64,000 nt of DNA, from contig CANXME010002185.1 in the NCBI GenBank assembly GCA_948144175.1, forward strand, positions 330,926 through 394,925, read 5' to 3'. Positions 31,082-42,526 of the stretch are shown here, piece by piece (positions within the stretch are counted from its first letter, which is position 1; every line of letters starts with the position of its first letter). The translations under genes were made by a program, and so were the position numbers. The notes under the pieces are model-generated. The model saw only the letters and a list, made by a program, of their open reading frames with translations. It was not told where the DNA came from and did no database searches. This DNA comes from Closterium sp. NIES-65 (Eukaryota > Streptophyta > Zygnematophyceae > Desmidiales > Closteriaceae).

Positions 31082-33117
31082 AAGTCGCTGGCTAGGGTTA
31101 GGAGGCTAATACCGCGAAGCTCAATAACGCGGCATTGTCGATTGTCGCACTCGGTCAAACGTAGAGAAGGGCATTGGTGGATATCTACCAACTGGAATAG
31201 CGCAGCAAACCTCGAGGTCTAGGAGAAAGAATATCGGAGAAATAAACAAAACAAAATACCTACGAAATAAATACGATCGGGTATGATATTGGAGGCGCTA
31301 AAAACAGAAACAGAACTACCACGAAATATATACGATCGCGTATGTCGCGTCAAGCCACTAGCCAATGTAGCGTCTTTAGGACAAACTCCTACTTCGGGTC
31401 ACTACTAGGCGGCAAACAAGAGCACCAAGGTAACATGCCAACACCAACGAACGTGCCGACACTAACGAACGAGCCAACAATAACGAACTCAACACTAACG
31501 GGTGTGCAGGAAGGCGGGAGCGACGCGAAGGTCGATCTTTGGGACGGGAAGTCCGGCAACCTAGGCTGTCATGGCTATTGATGGCAGCACTTCCTAACCC
31601 CACAGCCTGCTGGTTGCTGACTGTGGGTCTGAGGTCACTCTTATTTCACTGACAGGACGCACGCTCTTCATGTCACGACTCACTACTACAAGCGGTAGAG
31701 TGGTTTGAGAGGTGATAAATCAGCTGGCTGGAGCTGTGGCTCGTGGAGATGACGAGGGGATGTCAAACAACAGTTCTCGGTAATACGGTAATATGCGTTT
31801 ATAGGCGGCTAATTTACATATCAAAACGATCAGGTATGGTAGGCTTTGAGAAGGAAGCTAGTGTAACCGTCCCAGTGTTCCGTACGAACGACACAAGCAG
31901 CAGTTTCCCGAGAGGTGTCACATGGAACTCTTCACCAGCCTGGACAGTCCTTGACCACATTTGGAACCACCACTCACCACCATCAAGCCAGCTCCACCCC
32001 GCACGCACCCGAACTGAAACAAGGATTTTGCACGAACTGTAGCATATTGTACAGGTCCGGGCCCATTCCATCTACAGTATACTGGCGTGGTCATTTTAAA
32101 TAACAAGCAATGTTGTATGGTTTGGCAAAAAAAAGAACAAGAGGCGACGATATCGTCTTAGGGTTGCGAAGCTTTTTACGTAACTGTAAGTACACATTTT
32201 TCTACAATTTATTGATCTGTACATAATACTGTAGTATGACACTGACATGGTGTTTTTTTCCTACGTTCCAAGATTCCGAAAAAACATACTCAGGATTTGT
32301 ACCCCGCACCTCTTGATTATAGGCTGTCCTTCAACAACTGCGGTACCACTACTCTAACTTTCGTAAGTCGTAAAAGTGTCTTCACGTTTAGTTTGCGACG
32401 AATCTGACCCTTCCTTAGGGTTTCCCTTTTCTCCCTCCTTCCTCTCGCTGGTTGAGCTCCCCGCTAGTCACGCTCGACCTAGTAGTTCCTACTAAGGTGA
32501 GAACCCTAACCTATCAAGCAGAATTAAGTTAGATGATTGCTAGCTATACTAACATATTTTATACTCTAGTGCTGACCGCGTTTAGAAGATGTCAGTTGAT
32601 TAAGCTTAGGTTTTAGACTTTAGGTCAGGTCTTTAATAAGCCTGCACAGTTCTTTTGTAGATCGTTCCCTTTTCTCTGTTGAATTCTTATTGCCTCGTAT
32701 TTGCAAATTTTCTCTGACTTTCTCACTTCCTTACTTCTATTCTACTAGGTAGTTAAACTAGTCTGCCGTTTTCATATGTCTAGGTGCATCTTAGCTTGCT
32801 GAACTTCGATTTACGTATGTTTTCATGTCGTTTTCTTACTTGTCGTTTTCCATTTTCCTGTTTTTCCGTTTTCCTTACTCCTCCCATTCTTTCTCTTATC
32901 TTCATTCCAGCCACTGAATCCGAGCTGAGATCGAAGCCATTGTGCTACCGACGCCGTAAGTTATTGCGTCGTGCTTTAATTGATCGTTTTGCAAATTCAA
33001 AATGTACCTTAGGGTTTCCTGATTATTTGTCGCTGCTTTCTCTTCCAACGCTACCCAAAGCACTAGCGCCACTCACGCCTAGTGTAGCTACTCGCCACTA
33101 CGTCACCATAGCTCCTT
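31082..33117. other. Intergenic DNA upstream of the PSI gene
   Basis: No family-like coding region. It should hold the PSI promoter near 31,090-31,400. A short AACGAAC/CCAACA repeat lies at ~31,431-31,505. On the plus strand there are splice-like joints (ACTAAG|GTGAGA near 32,490; TTCCAG|CCACTG...GACGCC|GTAAGT at ~32,911-32,957) that could be non-coding exons. Confidence 0.45.
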
Positions 33118-33122
33118 AAGGT

Positions 33123-33253
33123 TGAGAAAATGAGAACGAGAATGGATGAACTATGAATGAAGTGAGTACAAGTACTAACCCTAATTGGGTTGTACCCCTT
33201 GTAGGCTACCCCACTATAGCCTACACAATATGCAAAAGCTATATGTTCTGACA
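33123..33253 (-). repeat. 3' LTR of element C
   Basis: On the minus strand it starts TGTCAGAACA and ends TTTTCTCA. A CTATGGGGGTG tract precedes it in element direction. Confidence 0.93.
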
Positions 33254-33400
33254 CACCCCCATAGGCAAAGTGGGGGAGAACAAGGGGTCACAAGACCAGT
33301 CAAGCAAAGCAAAGCAAAGCAAGCTCAGGGTGGATCACAAAGTCACCACACAGTCCGAGCACAAGGTCAAGGCCACAAGGCCAGTTCACATGCAGGGGTA

Positions 33401-33403
<3 letters not shown>

Positions 33404-33440
<37 letters not shown>
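33404..33440. repeat. TA microsatellite in element C
   Basis: About 18 TA units between pol stop and 3' LTR. Confidence 0.93.
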
Positions 33441-33443
<3 letters not shown>

Positions 33444-33493
33444 CTAAACAAGCAAGAGCAGGTATATATACATATGCAAGAGTACAAGCAAGG

Positions 33494-36400
33494 TCAAGAG
33501 GTGAGCAAGTGAGGCAAGACCGGGACAAGTCCCAGCTGAGTGCAGAAGCGCTGATGATCACAAGGCGCAAGTGCCTTGGTGAAAACATCAGCACTGTTGG
33601 CCTCAGAGGCTACGTATGCAAGTCGCAACTGACCACACTGCTGCAGCTCATGAGCAAGAAAGTAGCAGAGAGCAATGTGCTTTGTTCTGTGCTCCAGGCG
33701 CTGCTTTCGACACAAGGCCAGCATGGCCTTGTTGTCTACGTACAACACTCGAGGAGAACGAGGCGACTCTCCAAGGTCGCTCAGCAGGTAGGTGAGCCAG
33801 CGAAGCTCCTGTGCAGCCATGGCCCCTGCGTAGATCTCAGCCTCACAACTGGAGCCGAGAACAGAGGACGAGCGAGTAGCCCGCCACGAAACAGAGCCGG
33901 AACCAAGACTGAAGGTGTAACCCTCGGACGACCGCTGAGTAGCCTGGTCGTCAGCCCAAGAAGCGTCCGCGTGCCCAGTGGGGACCACTGGACTCCGCCC
34001 TCCAAGCACTAGCCCCATGCCCGAAGTACTGCACAAGTAGCGCAACACCCTCTTCGCTGCAGCCATGTTCTCTGGTCTGTGTCTCCCAGGAGCAACATAG
34101 CGTGCAAGAATACTAAGAGGGTATGCAAGGTCAGGTCGTGTGCAGGTCATCAGGTACATGAGGCAGCCAACAAGCTCTGGGTACGGGCCACTCGACTCTA
34201 CGGACTCATCCGAAGGCAGAGCTGAGAGCGAGTGGCGAGTAGACAGAGGAGTGGCCTAAGGCGAGGAGTACGTGAAGCCGAAGCGCTGAAGGACCTGCTG
34301 CACCATGTGTGACTAAGTCAAGGTAATGGTGCGGTGTGCTCTGTCCCGGGTGATCTGCAAGCCAAGGTAGCTGCGCAGTTCACCCAGGTCTGTGCACGTG
34401 AGTCTCTTCTGCAGCTCCGACTTCACGTAGGCGAGTCCAGCAGTGTCAGCTGTGGCAAAGACCAAGTCGTCGAAGTACACGAGGATGTAGAACGGCGGCA
34501 GAGAGGTGTCGGTGCGCAGGAACAACGACGGGTCAGCAGTAGAGGGAGCAAACCCAAGAGCCACAAGCGTAGTCCTCAGTGTGTCGTGCCACTCACGTGG
34601 TGCCTGGCGAAGACCGTAGACTGGCCGTCGGAGGCTCCACTGGGTGCCAGGAGGGAAAGTCCCAGTGAAGCCAGGTGGACGGCGCAGCCAGATCTCCTCG
34701 TGCAGGCTACCCTGCAAGAAAGCAGTGCTGAAGTCAAGAGAGTGAAGCTCGTAGTCGCGCTGAGCGGCTATGTGCAGTAGCACCCGAAGAGTGGTCATCT
34801 TCGAGGTGGGAGAGAAGGTCTGAAAGTAGTCAACTCCCTGCCGCTGACTGAAACCACGAGCGACGTACCGCGCCTTGAAGACAAGTGGAGAGCCCGGCGG
34901 CCGCTTCACCCTGAAGATCCACATGCCACTGACGATGTTCGCCCCAGGAGGGGGAACCGCGTCAACGTAGGTGCCTGTGGACTTCCAGAAAGCCATCTCT
35001 GCATCCATAGCTGCCTGCCACTGAGAGGAGTAGGGACCCTCTACGGCCTCCGCGTAAGAGCGCGGAGTCGGGATGTCTAGTGCATCCGGGTCTCCCTCAG
35101 GGGTAAGCAGTACGGACGCGAGATGAGGTGAAGCAGCAGCCAGACACTGGAACTCCTCGTGCCTGTCCTCAAGGACGTCCGTGCCAAGAGCACACTCACC
35201 CCCGACGGACGGAGGACAGACAGACGCAGACCCAGCAACAAGGCAAGCAGCGTAGTCTAGACGACAGCGAGCAGCAAAGTCGACGAGCTAGGCAACAAGA
35301 GCAGACGCAGCAGTGGAATCAAAAGAGGGGTCAGTGACGAGAGTAGCAAGGAGACGCATGAGAGTAGGACTGGCAGCATGAAGAGTGTCCGACTCCAGGT
35401 CGGCCAGCGCAGGGAGAGAGGACTCAGGAGGAGAAGGCAAAGGGGCATGCAGAGGAGCAGTGGACGGACGCAGAGACATCCGGTGCGTGCCAGGGACAGG
35501 AGGAGGACGGTGACGGGAACCGCGACCACTAGCACGAGCAGCACGAACAGGCGACGCGGGACGAGACGCAGGCTCACGACGCTCAGCAAGACCTCCAGTA
35601 GGACCAGTGTAAGGAGAGGGAGCAGGCAGAGGGGAGGCGGGCTCTAACTGTGACTGAGACAGGACAGGCGGTGGACACTCTACAGGAGGAGAAAGACCAA
35701 GAACCTGCTGTAGGAGCGGAACGAAGTACGGCCGAGGCCGCGCGGTAACTCTAGACACAGCAGGGACAGCACCAGCACCCTCAGCGGCAGCACCAGCGCC
35801 AACAGCACCTCCACTCCAGCAGCACCCGCAGCAGGACCACCGCCAAGACGGACAGCAGTAGTCTCAGCACCAACACCCTCAGCAGCTCTAGCTCCAGTCG
35901 GACCCGCAGGCTCAGCAGCTCCGGGACTGGCGGCACCAGCACCCTCAGCGGCCGAAGAAGCTCCAGCTCCAGCAGTACGGCTCTAGCGGCGAGTAAACCA
36001 CTCGCGCAGCTCCTCTGGAGAGAGGGGCTCCCGCCGAGACAAAGCACCCGGAGAACCTCCAGACTCAGCACCGCCAGACGCCACAAGGGGAGGTCTAGCG
36101 ATCGCAGGCTCCGCACCTCTAGGCTCACCAGCTCCAGACGCAGCACCCCCTGGCTCAGCACTCCCAGGCTCAGCACCCCCAGGCTCAGCACCCCCAGGCT
36201 CAGCACCCCCAGTCGCAGTACCCCCAGGCTGAGCACCCCCAGTCGCAGCACCCCCAGACTCAGCACCCCCAGGCTCAGCTCCCACGCGCGCAGCACCCCC
36301 AAAGTCAGCACCCCCAGGCTCAGCACCCGCAGCAGTACCTGAGTCACCAGCAACCTCGACCGGCTCGACTGCGTCTACCTGGGACACACCTGAAGGGGCA

Positions 36401-39400
36401 GGACCCTGAGGGGGAAGGGGGTCTACCGGGGGGGGACCTGGCACGAGGAAGTGCGGTGGCGGGGGGAGGGAAGCAGTGCGGTAGGGGAAGAGGCGGTAGA
36501 AGGGGACTGACTCGTCGAAAGTGACGTCCTGGGAGGACAGAACACGACGAGAGGTGGGGTGGTAGAACTGCCACCCTGGTGCGTCAGGGGGGAAGCCAAG
36601 GAAGACACAGGGAGCAGCACGGGGGGACAGCTTGTCCGCAGACAAGTCGCGGACAAACGCCCGAGATCCCCAGACACGGAACGCAGACGCATCGCCGACC
36701 TTCCCAGTCCACAGCACAGCCGAGGAGGTACGGACCTTCCCCGGCCGGGAAACCCTGGGGTGAAGGTTGATCTGATGCGCCGCGTACCGAACCGCAAACG
36801 GCCACAGAAAATGGGGGGAAGCCGCATGCATCATGGACGTACGAGCGACGTCCATGACCATGCCAATGCGGCGCTCAGCAAACCCATTTTGCTGCGGAGA
36901 ATCCAGAAGCGTAAAGGTCTGGCGGATGCCCCGTGCAAGACAGTACGCTCGCAGAAGGCTAGAGGAGAACTCTCCGCCTCGGTCAGAGTGCAGATGCAGA
37001 ACAGGAAAGTCCGAGCCGAAGCTCCTCCTGAGCTGGAGACGAGCTGCGCGGATCCAGTCGATCAACACCTCAGTGACATCACCCTTGCTGCGCAAGGGGA
37101 AGACTGTGGTGTAATGCGAGTAGTCGTCAACCACCAGCAGGAAGTAGCGCTCGTGACCCTGTCCACGGACGCGGGCCGGGCCCCACACGTCCATGTGAAG
37201 CGTCTGCAGGGGAGCCTCTGTCGGAGGAAACTAAGAGAAGTGGGGGGCAGCCCGGAGGTGCCCCTCGACACAAGGGACACAGGAAGGTCCTGGCCCCGAA
37301 GGAAGGGGAGGGAGAGACCGGGGAAGACCAGAGACAAGGACACGTGAAGCCAAGGAAGACACAGGGAGCAGCACGAGGGGACAGCTTGTCCGCAGACAAG
37401 TCGCGGACAAACGCCCGAGATCCCCAGACACGGAACGCAGACGCATCGCCGACCTTTCCCATCCACAGTAGAGCTGGGGAGGTCTCCGGCCGGGAGACCG
37501 TGGGGTGAAGGTTGATCTGATGCGCCGCGTACCGAACCGCAAACGGCCACAGAAAATGGGGGGCAGCCGCATGCATCATGGACGTACGAGCGACGTCCAT
37601 GACCATGCCAATGCGGCGCTCAGCAATCCCATTTTGCTGTGGAGAGTCCGGAAGCGTGAAGGTCTGGCGGATACCTCGCGCACGACAGTAGGCTCGCAGA
37701 AGGCCAGAGGAGAACTCTCCGCCTCGGTCAGAGTGCAGATGCAGAACAGGAAAGTCTGAGCCGAAGCTCCTCCTGAGCTGGAGACGAGCTGCGCGGATCC
37801 AGTCGATCAACACTGCAGTGACATCACCCTTGCTGCGCAAGGGGAAGACTGTGGTGTAACGCGAGTAGTCGTCAACCACCAGCAGGAAGTAGCGCTCGTG
37901 ACCCTGTCCACGGACGCGGGCCGGGCCCCACACGTCCAAGTGAAGCGTCTGCAGCGGGGCCTCTATCGGGGGAAACTGAGAGGAGTGAGGGGCAGCCCGG
38001 AGCCGCCCCTCGACACAGGGAACACAGGAAGGACCAGGCCCTGGAGGAAGGGGAGGGAGGGTCCGGGGGAGACCAGAGACAAGGACACGGGAGGCCATGC
38101 CCCGAAGACGAGGCAGGGAGGGGTGACCAAGACGGTGGTGCCATAGGAGAGTGTCGTGAGACAGGAGGCGGCACGAGCAGGGGGCAGACTCAGGACCAAA
38201 CCTGGACGCAGCAGCAAACACCTGACGCGACGCAGCTACCTGGATAGACGTAGAGACAGGAAGAGACGCAGTGGTCAGGGTGTAGAGACTCGACCCCGGC
38301 CTGCGTGAAAACGTGGCCAGGTGTCGGCCTGTGCGGGCATCCGAGCAGTGGGTCACCGGCTGACTCGCAGGAGTGAACTAGTGAACCCCCGCATCCAGCA
38401 GGTCAGCACCACTCACAAGGTTCGTCGAGAACGAGGGGAGGTACAGACCAGACAAGGTGCCCGAGGGGGCAGCCGGACACGGGAGGACTGTGGAGAAGTG
38501 AGAGAGGACAGGACCACCAGAGGGATCAGCCAGGGAGACTGCAACCGGCCGACCAAGCGGCGTGAGTGTGGTGTGGTCTCGAAAGAAGGAGCGAGAAGCC
38601 CCCGAGTCAAGCGTGAAGGTAAGGGAGGCCGAAGCCAACGCGGTACCTGAGAGCGCAGCCTCACCAGTACCTGAGGGCGCAGACGCGCTGGCACCCAGAG
38701 CAGCAGCCTCACAAGCACCTAGCGTAGCAGTACCTATGCCCGGGTCGGGCGGGAAACACCAGTAACAGTCACCCTCATCACTAATAGTCAGAGCATACAT
38801 GGCAGCAAGGATAGCATCAAAGTCAAGATCAAAGATCGCTACGCCTGCCCTAGACAGCTCTCCCTAGCGGGGGATCTCACTAGCCTTGGGGAACTGCTGA
38901 CGCCAAGCGTCCGTCAGGCAGCCAAAGCAGCGCTGGGTGGGGTGGGCACCCCCACAGTGCTCTCCCGCGCGGTCGCCGGAGCGAAGGACGTAGGTGCACA
39001 GACCAAAACCCCCACCACGCTAACGCTGCGTGTACCAGTCACGGAGCTGCTGAGGGGGGGGGATGTCCCGAGAACGCTGCTGCTGCTGCTGCTGCTGCTA
39101 GTGGCGCTAACCACCATCAGAGCCGCTCCGCTGCGAGGCACCACCCCGACCAGCCCCACCTCCTCCGCCACCGTCGCCTCCACCGCCGCCACCACCGCCA
39201 CCTCCGCTCCCACCGCTACCGCCGCCGCCGCCTCCGCCTCCACTGCCGCCACCACCACCACCTCCACCCCCGCCACCACTCCCACTGCCACCCCCACTCC
39301 CTCCGCCGCCTCCACCGCCACCTCCACCACCCCCGCTAGCTCCACCCGCGCCCTTGACCCCCTTGCCCTTGCCAGAGCGGCGTCTCCCGCTAGGGGCAGA

Positions 39401-40144
39401 CGCCGCACCGACCGACTCAAGACCAAGTAGGTCGGCCGCAGCAGCAGAGGCGACAGAGGGCAACAGGGGGGAAGGGGAACACCCCTCAAAGATGGGGGTG
39501 CGAGGGTCACCAGGAAAGGCTCCTACAGCGACTATGATCTTCTCCGCTGCTAGGAGGGCCTTATCTAGGAGGTCAACAGTGAGAGTGGCGGGACAGACTG
39601 AGAGAAAGTGGTCCTTGACCACGCGAAGGGAGTCAGGGAGGCGGGTGACTATGTAATAGAGAGTGATGTACATGGGGGGGGGGTTCTTGGCGCAGAATTC
39701 AGCAGGCAGCGCGGCGCGGTAGCGAGTGTCACTAGTGCGGAGGTACGTAATGAGGTCAGCAACTGTGGGAAATGCAGCAAGGTCAGGGAAGAGGTACGGT
39801 AGCATGAGGCGGCTCAGTGCAGCAGTGGCAGGGGAAGAGTAGCGCGCAACTTCAGCGTCGTACAAGGTCTGAGCACTCTTGTACTGACTAAAGTGCGCGC
39901 GCTCAGTGGTAGGCAGGTGGCGACGCACAGCAAGACGTGCAGCAGCATCGCGGGTGGCCCACTAAGAGCGAACACTGGGGTCAGCATCAGCAGCAGGGGT
40001 AGGAGAGGCGCCAGAGGTGAGGTCAAAGAGAGAAAGACCGTCCGCCCTATCGCACTGTAAGAACAGCTGCAGGTCGTCGACCCAGACCTCAAAGTCAATG
40101 GCTCGACCCTCAGCGTCAAAAGCGAGGACACTAGAGGTAGCCAT
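33494..40144 (-). pseudogene. Copia gag-pol of element C, decayed and internally duplicated
   Basis: Starts MATSSVLAFDAEGRAI and ends LPHLLTS. Domains run as in element B: UBN2 gag, Gly-rich tract, widened Cys-His knuckle, protease DSGAS, integrase, RT, RNase H. In-frame stops occur near 39,960, 38,865, 38,380, 37,230, 35,983, 35,288, 34,257 and 34,315, with frameshifts near 35,760 and elsewhere. At RT the catalytic motif reads YFDDLVF instead of YVDDLVF. The integrase core appears twice (~37,920 and ~37,190). It cannot encode a functional polyprotein. Confidence 0.9.
36592..38099 (-). repeat. Duplicated ~750-bp integrase segment in element C
   Basis: Two diverged copies, 745 and 754 bp, run from the ASRVLVSG region to the FLGF region of integrase. 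They join at 37,346-37,352, where GAAGCCA is shared by both original ends. The copies differ by substitutions and small indels. Confidence 0.88.
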
Positions 40145-41240
40145 GACGACGGTAGACTAGCAGTGCAAGCAGTAGGGGAAGGGCACGCAGTGACAGAGAG
40201 GCTGTGCTCACCGGACAGGGCTGCTCGGGCGGCTCAAGTGTAGGGTGGCTCGGCGGCTGGGCAGCTCGGCTGCTGGGCGGCTCGGCGGCTCGGCTGCAGG
40301 GCGGCTCGGCTGCTGGGCGGCTCGGCGGCTGGGCGGCTCGGCGGCTCGGCGGCTGGGCGGCTCGGCTGCACGGCGGCTCGGCTGGTGGGCGGCCGGGCGG
40401 CTCGGCGGCAGGGCGACTCGGCTCCTCTGGTACAGGGCGGCGCGGAGGTCGGCGGCTCGGGCGCGTTGTTGCAGGAGGGGAGAGCGGCGGGGCCGCAGTA
40501 GACGGGCGGCGGGGCCCGTTGACGTAGGGCAGCGGGGCCGGTGAAGTAGGGCGGCGGGGCCCTTGAAGTAGGGCGGCGGGGCCCTTAAAGTAGGGTGGCG
40601 GGGCCGCAGGTGTAGGGCGGCGGGGCCGCAGCAGACGGGCGGCGGGGCCGCAGACGTAGGGCGGCGGGGCCGCTGAAGTAGGGCGGCGGGGCCCGTTGAA
40701 GTAGGGCGGCGGGGCCGCGAGGTGGGGCGGCGGGGCCGCGAAGTGGGGCGGCGGGGCCGCAGCAGACGGGCGGCGGGGCCGCTGAAGAAGGGCGGCGGGG
40801 CCGCAAAGTGGGGCGGCGGGGCCGCAGCAGACGGGCGGCGGGGCCGCTGAAGCAGGGCGGCGGGGCCGCGAAGTGGGGCGGCGGGGCCGCGAAGTGGGGC
40901 GGCGGGGCCGCTGAACAGGGCGGCGGGGCCGCGACGTAGGGCGGTGGGGCCGCGAAGTAGGGCGGAGGGGCCGCAGGAGTAGGGCGGTGAGGCCGCAGTT
41001 AGGGCGGCGGGGTCGCGACGTAGGGCGGCGGGGCCGCGAATGCGGGTGGCGGGGCCACGCTAGTAGGTGGCGGGGTCGCACGAACAGGCGACGGGGCCGC
41101 TAAGGTAGGGAGGGCCGCTAGGGCATAGGGGCCACTAGGGCGGCTCGACGAGGTGAGAGCGCGACTCGGGCAGAGCGCGCTTCGGGCAGGAAAAAAATTT
41201 CGAAATTTTGTGGGCCCTAGGCACAGTTCCCACAGAGGAA
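40145..41240. repeat. GC-rich tandem-repeat leader of element C
   Basis: Runs of GGCGGCTCGGCTG words, then GGGCGGCGGGGCCGC-type words, lie between primer site and gag. Long Pro/Arg-rich frames on both strands are compositional. Confidence 0.87.
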
Positions 41241-41254
41241 CCTGCTCGATACCA
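41241..41254 (-). other. Primer-binding site of element C
   Basis: Minus strand TGGTATCGAGCAGG directly after the 5' LTR, resembling the initiator-tRNA complement. Confidence 0.8.
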
Positions 41255-41385
41255 TGAGAGAATGAGAACGAGAATGGATGAACTATGAATGAAGTGAGTA
41301 CAAGTACTAACCCTAATTGGGTTGTACCCCTTGTGGGCTACCCCACTATAGCCTACACAATATGCAAAAGCTATATGTTCTAACA
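41255..41385 (-). repeat. 5' LTR of element C
   Basis: 131 bp, TGTTAGAACA...TCTCTCA on the minus strand, 3 mismatches to the 3' LTR. Confidence 0.93.
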
Positions 41386-41390
41386 AAGGT

Positions 41391-42173
41391 CTTGTTCTTC
41401 CCTTTCGTCTCTCTTCCGTCCACTCGCCCGTGCAACTTATCTCTTCTTGGTTCCTATGCACACACATGCGCACACTCACAGGTAGGTCGTTTTACAGCCT
41501 AGATGCACTTTAGCCACCTACGTCCTCATTTAAGTAGATGTAAGTATGTCGTTTTCTGTATGGATTCCTTCCCTTTCTTTATCACGTTCTGCCACTTCTC
41601 CCCTGATCGTATTTCCCCCTCCCCTCTCGTTACCTTCTTATTTCCAGCCTACTAGTAGTATGTTTTTGTTCTACATTTTCTCCTTTGTTCCTACTTTCCG
41701 TGTTCTTTACGCGTCCTTAATCTCTGTGGCTTCTTCTATTTCTTACGTTCGTTCATTTGTTCTCTGCTTCTTTGCATTTTTGCTTCGTTTTTCTCCTTTG
41801 CTCTACAAACGACTTGAGTTTTATGCCAATATTATTTGTTCGCCGTTTGAAGTACCTAATCTGAAATAACTAGAATTCTTCTCCGTATTTCTGATTGTGA
41901 CAGCAGCCGCATCACCGGCGCTTGTGCTTGTGTCGTTTGGAACGATCAGACACGCGGAATCGCTCTCCTGGTGAGAGGTATGTGATCGTCAGTACATGCA
42001 AGCATGAGCTTGCATACGATCCGGGACTGCGTGAATAACAAAGCATGAGATTTCGCGATCTCTTAGTTGAAGAAGTCAAAATTCGTTCATTAATTCAGTC
42101 ACGTCATAATGGTGTTACTTCTATTTTAAGAAGTAAATGAACTAACACATAGCTGCAGTGAATCAGTTTGTAT
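41391..42173. other. Non-coding DNA between elements C and D
   Basis: Before the insertions this adjoined 33,117 and 49,665. No coding region is recognised. A plus-strand splice-bounded segment (GTGACAG|CAGCCGCATC...CTCTCCTG|GTGAGA, ~41,902-41,971) could be a small exon of an unidentified transcript. Confidence 0.4.
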
Positions 42174-42178
42174 GTGTG

Positions 42179-42302
42179 TGAGGAAATTAGAACGAGAATG
42201 AGGAATGACTATGGAATAAAAGTGATACAAATATGCAACCCTAGAAATGTGTACCCCATATGGGATACCCCACTAAAGCCTAGACAACATTATAATTTGA
42301 CA
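42179..42302 (-). repeat. 3' LTR of element D
   Basis: Minus strand TGTCAAATTATAATG...TTTCCTCA. It shares the GGGTAC/TAGGGTT core with the other LTRs but is otherwise distinct. Confidence 0.93.
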
Positions 42303-42446
42303 CACCCCCATAGGCAAAGTGGGGGAGAACAAGGGGTCACAAGACCAGTCAAGCAAAGCAAAGCAAAGCTCAGGGTGGATCACAAAGTCACCACGCATTC
42401 GGAGCACAAGTTCAAGGCCAGAAGGCCAGTTCACATGCAGGAGCAC

Positions 42447-42469
42447 ATATATATATATATATATATATA
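42447..42469. repeat. TA microsatellite in element D
   Basis: About 11 AT units at the same relative position as in A, B and C. Confidence 0.9.
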
Positions 42470-42526
42470 CATAAGAGGCTAAGCCAACAAGAGCAGGTGT
42501 ATATATATGTGACAGTACAAGCAAGG

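Larger units (their letters stand above)
33123..41385 (-). mobile_element. Copia element C
   Basis: Two 131-bp LTRs with 3 mismatches and a perfect target duplication AAGGT (33,118-33,122 and 41,386-41,390) define an 8.3-kb minus-strand insertion. Gag-pol is broken by many stops. The integrase region is present twice, making this element ~0.8-0.9 kb longer than B or D. Confidence 0.95.

Noticed and set aside
40131..41081. Long Pro/Arg-rich open frame
   Set aside because: It lies in the GC-rich tandem leader of element C; open frames there reflect composition. The same applies at 3,913-4,923 and 48,608-49,461.
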